Positions 1-4,850 of a stretch of 18,502 nt of DNA are shown here, in pieces. This DNA is from CAZMJP01 sp964566895 (GTDB lineage Bacteria > Patescibacteriota > Patescibacteriia > UBA2591 > UBA6264). The stretch's first letter is position 1; each line of letters begins with the position of its first letter. Under the pieces are notes generated by a model. It was given only the letters and a program-made list of their open reading frames with translations, was not told the DNA's origin and did no database searches. The translations under genes and the position numbers were made by a program. Location: contig CAZMJP010000016.1 of the NCBI GenBank assembly GCA_964566895.1, forward strand, positions 1-18,502, given 5' to 3'.

Positions 1-21
1 TTTGGGAACTTAGTTCCCAAA
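1..21. repeat. Palindrome type A, copy 1
   Basis: Seen directly: 10-base arms TTTGGGAACT and AGTTCCCAAA around one central T. An identical 21-base copy lies inside the following transposase gene at 240-260. The palindrome ends 26 bases before that gene's ATG, where its -35 region would fall. By analogy with REP/RAYT systems it is probably a substrate or bound site of the adjacent transposase. It sits at the window edge, so a longer element to the left cannot be excluded. Confidence 0.8.
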
Positions 22-32
22 GTTTTTAAAAG

Positions 33-41
33 TGCTATAAT
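33..41 (+). promoter_or_regulatory. Extended -10 promoter of the first transposase
   Basis: TGC followed directly by a perfect TATAAT (36-41) forms an extended -10 element. Only six bases separate it from the ATG at 48, so transcription would start at or next to the start codon and the mRNA would be leaderless. No clear -35 box is seen at the usual distance; that place is occupied by palindrome A. There is no room for a Shine-Dalgarno sequence on such a transcript. Confidence 0.6.
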
Positions 42-47
42 AAAAAC

Positions 48-719
48 ATGAGGAAAATTAAATTTGTTAATGACGAATATTATCATATTTACAACCGTGG
101 AGTAGATAAGCGGACAATTTTTCAGGATATGAATGATTTAGATAGATTTTTTCTAAGTATGAACGAATTTAATGTTGTTGACCCAATCGGCAGTATTTAC
201 GAAAATTTTTTATTAAAAGAGAGAAGAAAAAAAGAAAAGTTTGGGAACTTAGTTCCCAAACTTCCTAAACTTGTAGAATTTGTTTGTTATAATTTATTGC
301 CAAATCATTATCACTTCGTATTAAAACAATTAGTTGAAAAGGGGATTCAAAAATTTATGCACAAATTAGACCTCGGTTATACAAACTATTTTAATAAAAA
401 GTATAAAAGGAGCGGTTCTTTATTTCAGGGCGTTTTTAAAGCAATTCATATAAATTTTAACGAATATTTACTACATTTAAGCGCTTATGTTAATTTAAAT
501 CATCGGGTTCATAATTTAGAAAAGTTTGGTGGCTCAGTCACCGAACTTTTTAAGTCAAGCTGGAACGAGTATTTAGGGCTGAATAATGAAAATTTTTGCC
601 AAAAAGACGTTATTTTAAACCAATTTGACACAATAAAAAGTTATAAAAAGTTTGCCGAAGAATCACTAGGAAGAATAAAAGAAAGGAAGGAGATAGAAAA
701 GTTGCTTTTGGACGATTGA
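48..719 (+). CDS. REP-associated tyrosine transposase (Y1/HUH family), copy 1
   Basis: A 223-residue protein of the IS200-like Y1 transposase superfamily, RAYT type. Such enzymes nick and join single-stranded DNA at palindromes using a HUH motif and one tyrosine. The N-terminal YYHIYNRG (residues 11-18) is the usual first strand of the fold. The HUH motif is PNHYHF with H87 and H89. Y111 or Y114 in GYTNYFN is the likely nucleophile, followed by the typical RSGSLFQGVFK (121-131). The gene has two palindromes within its codons: residues 65-71 (FGNLVPK) are encoded by an exact copy of the upstream palindrome A, and residues 159-168 (KFGGSVTELF) by a second, different one. It appears intact and full length. 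The start at 48 is supported by the adjacent extended -10 box. It is followed by about 230 bases without a gene. Domestication or active mobility cannot be judged from one copy. Confidence 0.92.
   Translation: MRKIKFVNDEYYHIYNRGVDKRTIFQDMNDLDRFFLSMNEFNVVDPIGSIYENFLLKERRKKEKFGNLVPKLPKLVEFVCYNLLPNHYHFVLKQLVEKGIQKFMHKLDLGYTNYFNKKYKRSGSLFQGVFKAIHINFNEYLLHLSAYVNLNHRVHNLEKFGGSVTELFKSSWNEYLGLNNENFCQKDVILNQFDTIKSYKKFAEESLGRIKERKEIEKLLLDD
240..260. repeat. Palindrome type A, copy 2, inside the transposase gene
   Basis: Exact match to positions 1-21 (10-base arms around one base). It occupies seven complete codons, F65 to K71, in the loop before the strand that carries the HUH motif. Because it is 21 bases long and aligned to codons, it keeps the reading frame. 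Confidence 0.9.
520..550. repeat. Palindrome type D inside the transposase gene
   Basis: A 31-base near-perfect inverted repeat centred on C535. The arms pair throughout if two G-T wobbles are allowed; the outer part is AAAAGTTTGGTG against CACCGAACTTTT. It encodes KFGGSVTELF (residues 159-168), C-terminal to the catalytic core. No other copy was found in this window. Confidence 0.7.
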
Positions 720-784
720 CAAGGCGGCTTTTTATAATAAAAATTTTGGCAACATAAAAATTAGATATAAACCCTGGGTTTCCG

Positions 785-825
785 AGGTCAGACCCCTTGA
801 AGAAGAGATTGGAGGGGCCAGACCT
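785..825. repeat. Palindrome type C pair forming a long hairpin
   Basis: Two copies of the GAGGTCAGACC-type sequence in opposite orientation: 785-797 (AGGTCAGACCCCT) pairs with 813-825 (AGGGGCCAGACCT) with two mismatches, leaving a 15-base loop. The same family recurs at about 1199, 11859 and 16399. This is the main content of the 230-base gap between the first transposase and the small membrane protein. No T-run follows, so it is not a classical terminator. Confidence 0.6.
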
Positions 826-895
826 CTATAAAATTTTGAGGACTGATCCTTGCCGTCAAGGTTTCATAGTCGTGGACTTTTGGGGGCATTTATCC

Positions 896-924
896 TTGAC
901 TTTTTGTTGATTTTAGGCTATACT
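896..924 (+). promoter_or_regulatory. Sigma-70-type promoter of the small membrane protein
   Basis: TTGACT (896-901), a 17-base spacer and TATACT (919-924) give a near-consensus housekeeping promoter. Transcription should start near 931, leaving a leader of about 19 bases that holds a GGGAGG Shine-Dalgarno sequence before the ATG at 950. Confidence 0.8.
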
Positions 925-949
925 TTAGATAGATAAAAGGGAGGTTATA

Positions 950-1150
950 ATGAAGAGAGTAAGAAGAAAGGTTGTCGCGCTTGGGGCGGTCATGGGGATG
1001 TTTCTGGGGTTATTAGTCACCCCAGAAAAGGTTATTGATGAAAATATTTTGACAGCCGTATTAATTATCTCAATAACTACGGCTATCTGCACGGGAGCTG
1101 CGGTTTTTCTAAGCCGGATTGCTTCCCGTAAATATAGGATTAGATTATAG
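950..1150 (+). CDS. Small two-helix membrane protein, unknown function
   Basis: A 66-residue protein that I do not recognise. It starts with a basic stretch (MKRVRRK), followed by a hydrophobic segment at about residues 8-24, a short polar loop containing PEKVIDEN, a second hydrophobic segment at about 35-55, and a basic tail (RIASRKYRIRL). The charge pattern suggests a helical hairpin with both ends in the cytoplasm. It is clearly a real gene: it has a strong promoter, GGGAGG six bases before the ATG, and an intrinsic terminator that begins on the last base of its stop codon, so it is a single-gene transcription unit. A small inner-membrane regulator or a hydrophobic peptide of the toxin type are both possible, but nothing in the sequence decides between them. 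Confidence 0.75.
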   Translation: MKRVRRKVVALGAVMGMFLGLLVTPEKVIDENILTAVLIISITTAICTGAAVFLSRIASRKYRIRL

Positions 1151-1181
1151 GGTCTTACTCAAGTAAGACCCTTCTTTTTTT
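1150..1181 (+). terminator. Intrinsic terminator of the small membrane protein gene
   Basis: Arms GGGTCTTAC and GTAAGACCC (1150-1171) enclose the loop TCAA and are followed by a run of T bases broken by one C (1172-1181). The first base of the stem is the last base of the TAG stop codon. Confidence 0.9.
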
Positions 1182-1198
1182 AGAATAAATACAAATAC

Positions 1199-1215
1199 AG
1201 AGGCCAGACACCTCC
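1199..1215. repeat. Palindrome type C, degenerate copy
   Basis: CAGAGGCCAGACACCTC resembles the ACAGAGGTC/GACCTCTGT family seen at 11859-11877, with an extra base and a shortened right arm. Paired arms are GAGG and CCTC. It lies between the terminator and the next gene. Confidence 0.45.
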
Positions 1216-1233
1216 GGATTAAACAAAGAGGAG

Positions 1234-1262
1234 TTGACAAAAGCCGATTTTTGAGTTTAAAT
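1234..1262 (+). promoter_or_regulatory. Possible promoter of the secreted repeat protein
   Basis: A perfect TTGACA (1234-1239) is followed after 17 bases by TTAAAT (1257-1262), a poor match to TATAAT. Transcription would start at about 1269, at the second ATG (1270) of the next gene. The -35 is good and the -10 is weak, so the call is tentative. Confidence 0.4.
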
Positions 1263-2727
1263 GTTAAATATGAAGACCAAAGCGATACTCATTTTAATAA
1301 TTGTTTTTCTTGTCTTCGCTCCTTTGAGCGAGGTTCTTGCCTTAGCCGCGCCGGTCAAAGAAGAATATTGGACTAAAACCGTTAGCACTGGTTCGCGGTC
1401 GTCTTTTGATTTGTCGCGCAGCACGGTTGAGTGGAGTAAAACCGCCGTCACTTTGGCAAAACAATCAACCGGGGACGGCGAAGAGAATGAATATGTTTCG
1501 TCCAGCGTTTTATGGACCAAAAAAATCAGTTTTTCAAAGGACATTTACTCTTTATTTTTAAGTGGCGTTTTTTACGAGCCTCTCAACACTAACGTCAAGG
1601 TTTTTGCCAGTTTCGAGTCCACTAATAAGGAATATCCCTTACAATGGAACACCGCTTATCAGCCCGCTTATTCTTATCGGAATTTATATTTGAAAATAGT
1701 TTTAACCACTGACGATCCGACGGCGACACCGACACTTAGCCAGTTGTCTTTGAAAGCGGAAATTCAGGATTTATCAGCCAAGGCCATTGCCAGTCGCGAT
1801 CGCAGTCGAGTCTCTAATTTAAAAAAAATTGCCGGCCTTTTGGGAAGATATTATGATGATTTCGGCCTTTATCCCATTGTCAATAGTGAGGATAACAAGA
1901 AAACCCAGTGGAGTTTATTGAAAAGCACTTTGGATTCAGCCACCCTCAATTATCGCAAAACTTATAACTCCGGCTTTGTGGACCAAATAACCGGCGTTGA
2001 TGAGAATTATCAATACGGTTATCAGACCGGCAATTCCGGGGTCGATTATCTGCTTTGGATTGATTTGGAAGATTCGACTTCGGAAAGTTTTAAGGATTCT
2101 TGGATCGGGGAAGCGTTTGATATCAACTGCCAAATTCCAACTTATTGTCTTTATGCGGAAAAAGAGCAAGAAGTTCAACCAGTATTGCGTGATTTCAGCG
2201 AGGATTCGAATAAAAACAAAAAAAAGACAACCCAGGTTGTTCAGGGCACTAAGTTTTTAAGGCAGAAAAACGATTCAAAAGTTTGGCTTCAGGTTGATGA
2301 TCGCCGCGTTTGGTTAAGAACGCCGGAGGTTTTTACCAAGGCCGGTGGCGCTTGGGACAAAGTCGAGGTCGAAGCGGATTTGTCTGTTCTCCCTCAACTT
2401 AGGTTTATTAAAAATCAGAGCGATTCGGCCGTTTATCTAATTTCCGAGTCCGGTTTTAAAAGGGCTATGCCTGAACAAAAAATTTTTGATCTTTACGGTC
2501 GGGATTCGGAAATAGCCGTTGTCAGCCAGTCATTGATTGATTCTTTGCCGGAAAATCACCTGATCAGGACGAAAGGGGACGACAAGGTTTATTATCTTGA
2601 CCAAAAAATAAAAAGGTGGATTACTACCCCCGAAGTTTTTGAAAAAATGGGTCTTAACTGGGATGAAATAGTGGAGGTAAGCCCAGTCGAAGCTGCTTAT
2701 TATCCCGAAGCTACTCCTATATTTTGA
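1261..2727 (+). CDS. Secreted protein with pilin-like core and three C-terminal repeats
   Basis: A 488-residue exported protein. The signal peptide has a basic start, a long hydrophobic core and a likely cut after VLA at about residue 28. The next part (about 30-165) is probably beta-rich and might be a jelly-roll binding module. Residues about 177-290 resemble the globular part of type II/IV pseudopilins: an ARDRSR-like helix, then NLKKIAGLLGRYYDDFGLYP, as in GspG-type proteins, but without the usual N-terminal pilin helix next to it. From about 330 to the end there are three imperfect repeats of roughly 50 residues, built on the pattern K-V-[YW]-[YL]-L ... KRW-[IL]-x-TPEVF ... W-[DE]. The start could be the ATG at 1270 (MKTKAILIL), which fits the signal peptide and the upstream promoter-like boxes equally well. 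No Shine-Dalgarno sequence is seen for either. The exact role is unknown; a cell-surface or matrix protein is inferred. Confidence 0.75.
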   Translation: MLNMKTKAILILIIVFLVFAPLSEVLALAAPVKEEYWTKTVSTGSRSSFDLSRSTVEWSKTAVTLAKQSTGDGEENEYVSSSVLWTKKISFSKDIYSLFLSGVFYEPLNTNVKVFASFESTNKEYPLQWNTAYQPAYSYRNLYLKIVLTTDDPTATPTLSQLSLKAEIQDLSAKAIASRDRSRVSNLKKIAGLLGRYYDDFGLYPIVNSEDNKKTQWSLLKSTLDSATLNYRKTYNSGFVDQITGVDENYQYGYQTGNSGVDYLLWIDLEDSTSESFKDSWIGEAFDINCQIPTYCLYAEKEQEVQPVLRDFSEDSNKNKKKTTQVVQGTKFLRQKNDSKVWLQVDDRRVWLRTPEVFTKAGGAWDKVEVEADLSVLPQLRFIKNQSDSAVYLISESGFKRAMPEQKIFDLYGRDSEIAVVSQSLIDSLPENHLIRTKGDDKVYYLDQKIKRWITTPEVFEKMGLNWDEIVEVSPVEAAYYPEATPIF

Positions 2728-2739
2728 GATTTTATTAAA

Positions 2740-2792
2740 GTCTGTCGAAGTAAAGTCTGTCGAAGTCAGACTTCGACAGCGCTTCGACAAAC
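2740..2792. repeat. Nested palindrome type B cluster upstream of transposase 2
   Basis: The inner palindrome (2757-2779) has 11-base arms CTGTCGAAGTC and GACTTCGACAG around one A. An outer pair, GTCTGTCGAAG at 2740-2750 and CTTCGACAAAC at 2782-2792, matches the same sequence with one mismatch. The result is two head-to-head half sites on each side, able to fold as a cruciform or as nested hairpins. It lies 66 bases before the transposase ATG. Confidence 0.85.
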
Positions 2793-2825
2793 TTTCGGCA
2801 GCATTATCAGGTAATATTGACCCCT

Positions 2826-2853
2826 TTGATATCTGATTTCAATATTGTATAAT
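2826..2853 (+). promoter_or_regulatory. Promoter of transposase 2
   Basis: TTGATA (2826-2831), a 16-base spacer and a perfect TATAAT (2848-2853) lie immediately before the gene. Only five bases separate the -10 box from the ATG at 2859, so the transcript should be leaderless or nearly so. Confidence 0.75.
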
Positions 2854-2858
2854 TAAAT

Positions 2859-3587
2859 ATGAGGATAGAACCGTTTACTATAGGTAATTTTGTCCACGTT
2901 TTTAATCGGGGAAATCGCAAAACGGAGATAGCTCGGTCCGATAAAGATAAGTGGCGATTTATGCAGGCACTGCGATTTTTTAACGACTCTCATTCCTCTC
3001 AAAATCTTTTAAGGTATATTTTAAAGGGTCTATCGAAGTCTGACTTTAATAGACCTTATACTTCGGTTTTTGAAATGGGATGGCCGCCAGATTGGCCGGA
3101 GAAAGACCCTTTAGTAAAAATTTTGTGTTATTGTCTGGCCCCAAATCATTTCCATTTATTATTGAAAGAAATTCGGGAGGGTGGGATTAGTAAGTTTATG
3201 CAGAAATTAGGGACCGGTTATACAAAATATTTTAACGTTATCCACCAAGAAGTAGGGAGGGTCTTCCAGAGCGCTTACAAAGGGAAAATAGTAGCTGATG
3301 AAATTTATTTACAGTATTTAAGCGTCTACATCCAAGTTATAAATGTATTAGAATTATTTCCAGGCGGTTTGAATAAAGCGTCTAAGAATGTTGATAAAGC
3401 ATCAAAATTTTTGGAAAAATATCCGTTTTCAAGTTATCAAGATTTTATCGGACTTCGCAAATCTTTAATTATTGATAAAGATATTTTGGGAGAGATTTTT
3501 TCTATCCCGGAAGATTATAGAGAATTTGTCCGCGACGTAATTGAGAATAGAAATTATGAGATGTTGGATGATTTAAAGTTAGAGTAA
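2859..3587 (+). CDS. REP-associated tyrosine transposase (Y1/HUH family), copy 2
   Basis: A 242-residue RAYT-type protein, clearly related to the one at 48-719 but diverged. FVHVFNRGNRKTEI (11-24) is the first strand region. The HUH motif is APNHFHLLLKE with H97 and H99. The likely nucleophile is Y121 or Y124 in GYTKYFN, followed by GRVFQSAYKGK (133-143), where the usual R-x-G-x-L-F-x-G has become EVGRVFQSAYKG. The gene lies between two strong palindromes of one type (2757-2779 and 3604-3630), a REP-transposase-REP layout. A decayed copy of the same palindrome is embedded in codons 57-66 (GLSKSDFNRP), in the same loop where the first transposase holds its own palindrome. The frame is intact. 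The start at 2859 is supported by the promoter just upstream. Confidence 0.92.
   Translation: MRIEPFTIGNFVHVFNRGNRKTEIARSDKDKWRFMQALRFFNDSHSSQNLLRYILKGLSKSDFNRPYTSVFEMGWPPDWPEKDPLVKILCYCLAPNHFHLLLKEIREGGISKFMQKLGTGYTKYFNVIHQEVGRVFQSAYKGKIVADEIYLQYLSVYIQVINVLELFPGGLNKASKNVDKASKFLEKYPFSSYQDFIGLRKSLIIDKDILGEIFSIPEDYREFVRDVIENRNYEMLDDLKLE
3027..3055. repeat. Palindrome type B, decayed copy inside transposase 2
   Basis: A 29-base inverted repeat centred on T3041: GGTCTATCGAAGTC faces GACTTTAATAGACC, with one mismatch and one G-T wobble. It follows the consensus of the flanking palindromes (GTCTGTCGAAGTC and its complement), but with GTC-T-GAC instead of GTC-A-GAC at the centre. It encodes GLSKSDFNRP at residues 57-66. 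Confidence 0.75.
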
Positions 3588-3603
3588 TATAGGTGTGATA
3601 TAG

Positions 3604-3630
3604 GTCTGTCGAAGTCAGACTTCGACAGAC
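3604..3630. repeat. Palindrome type B downstream of transposase 2
   Basis: A perfect inverted repeat with 13-base arms GTCTGTCGAAGTC and GACTTCGACAGAC around one A, beginning 17 bases after the stop codon. No T-run follows directly, so it is better read as the right-hand REP-like end of the element than as a terminator, although the hairpin could stabilise the mRNA end. Confidence 0.88.
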
Positions 3631-3750
3631 GATTAAAGAAAAAAAGTTGTCCACTTTTTTCCACTTGGCTAAAGAAAAGAATTTTGTTAAGTTTCAGGTA
3701 TTATAACATCCACTTGGACGGGTTCCGATGAATTTTTAAAAAGGAAATTT

Positions 3751-4838
3751 ATGAAAAAATCAATTAAGATTTTGTTAATTGTTATCGCGGTTTTAGTTTT
3801 AATTTGCGTCGGCAATATCGCCTACAAATTTTTTATTTATTCGCTTCTCTCGTCCGAACAAAAATTAGAAGCGGCGCAAACGGCTTATGAAGCATGTTTG
3901 GCTGCAGGAAGAAATGAAGAGGACTGCCGAGGAGTGCTGGCTGTCGGAGTCAGATCAGCCATATCAACACAGAAAGACGAGCTTAAGGCGGAGATTTCAG
4001 ACAAAACCAAGCCGCTGGAGCAGAGGACTCAGGCTTTAGATATGTATTATGCCCTAAATACAGCCGGAGGCGAAGAGATAACTGACAAAGAGGCAGACTT
4101 TTATTTTTATCTCGCCTTTAGTCAGGAAATACCCGTTGAATTGGGACGGATGGCGGTCGGATATTTATTGGATACAACAATAGATAACCCCAGGGTGAGA
4201 GAATTTCAAATGGATACAGCTAGACGCTTTAAAGAAACAAGCGAGGACAATATCAAATATGTAGAGATGGCGGTCAGGTCTTTAGTCCGGGCAAAAGAGA
4301 AAAAAGCAGAGGATATTTTTTTAGAGATATTGCAAGAAGAGGGTCCGGCTCCGCATTTTTGGGCCAGTCAGGGCTTAATCCAAATAGGCGCGGTAGATAA
4401 AATCCCCGAACTTTTAAAAATTGCTCTTAATGAGACGAGGGATGTTGNNNNNNNNNNNNNNNNNNNNNNNNNNNNNNNNNNNNNNNNNNNNNNNNNNNNN
4501 NNNNNNNNNNNNNNNNNNNNNNNNNNNNNNNNNNNNNNNNNNNNNNNGTAGATAAAATCCCCGAACTTTTAAAAATTGCTCTTAATGAGACGAGGGATGT
4601 TGGTAATCGGAGTTTAGCAATATTAAGCATAGAGGATATGGCCGAGCAGTATAATATAAAAGATAAACAGGCGATAGTTGAATCTCTAAAAACATTATTA
4701 AATCACCAGGAGTATACGATACGAGCGGCTGCTGCCGATGCGGCGGAGTCTTTAACTGGGCAGGAATACGAGATTGAGGAGGGCACAGAAGCAGAAATAG
4801 AAGAGTATATAAGTAATACATATCTTTTAGATTATTAG
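3751..4838 (+). CDS. Membrane-anchored helical (HEAT-like) repeat protein, split by assembly gap
   Basis: The N-terminus (MKKSIKILLIVIAVLVLICVG) is a membrane anchor or uncleaved signal, followed by an all-helical, charged domain. Stretches such as VEMAVRSLVRAKEKKAEDIFLEIL, WASQGLIQIGAVDKIPELLKIAL and VESLKTLLNHQEYTIRAAAADAAESL suggest HEAT/ARM-type helix pairs, a scaffold for protein contacts. Two Cys near residues 51 and 60 could form a disulfide outside the membrane. A run of 100 N interrupts the gene, and the 55 bases on each side of it are identical. As written, the frame is broken. If the N run and one copy are removed, it reads straight through (…RDV-GNRSLAIL…) to the TAG at 4836, giving 310 residues. 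The start has AAGGA at suitable spacing. The gene for the giant surface protein begins 12 bases downstream, so the two are probably cotranscribed. No specific function is recognised. Confidence 0.7.
4393..4447 (+). repeat. 55-bp duplicate, left of the N run
   Basis: Identical to 4548-4602. It encodes VDKIPELLKIALNETRDV. An exact 55-base match ending precisely at both gap edges is typical of overlapping contig ends from an assembler with that k-mer length, joined without merging. Confidence 0.85.
4448..4547. other. Assembly gap of 100 N
   Basis: Exactly 100 undetermined bases, a conventional placeholder length. With the duplicated flanks, the real gap is probably zero and the contigs overlap by 55 bases. 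The less likely alternative is a true tandem repeat of a helical-repeat unit that could not be resolved. Confidence 0.95.
4548..4602 (+). repeat. 55-bp duplicate, right of the N run
   Basis: Exact copy of 4393-4447. After it the sequence continues with GTAATCGGAG, which is in frame with the left part of the gene once one copy is removed. Confidence 0.85.
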
Positions 4839-4850
4839 GTTTTTAGAAGT

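Noticed and set aside
840..871. A hairpin around CCTTGCCGTCAAGG in the gap before the small membrane gene, considered as a terminator or small RNA
   Set aside because: The stem has only five clean pairs, with no T-run directly after it. Upstream type C repeats explain the region better.
1..3630. The palindrome-rich transposase region as a CRISPR array or integron
   Set aside because: The repeats are not regularly spaced, there are no spacers of constant length, and no cas or integrase gene is present.
3684..3704. TTGTTA and TATTAT before the helical-repeat gene as a promoter
   Set aside because: The spacing is only about nine bases; no better pair was found before 3751, although a promoter must exist somewhere upstream.
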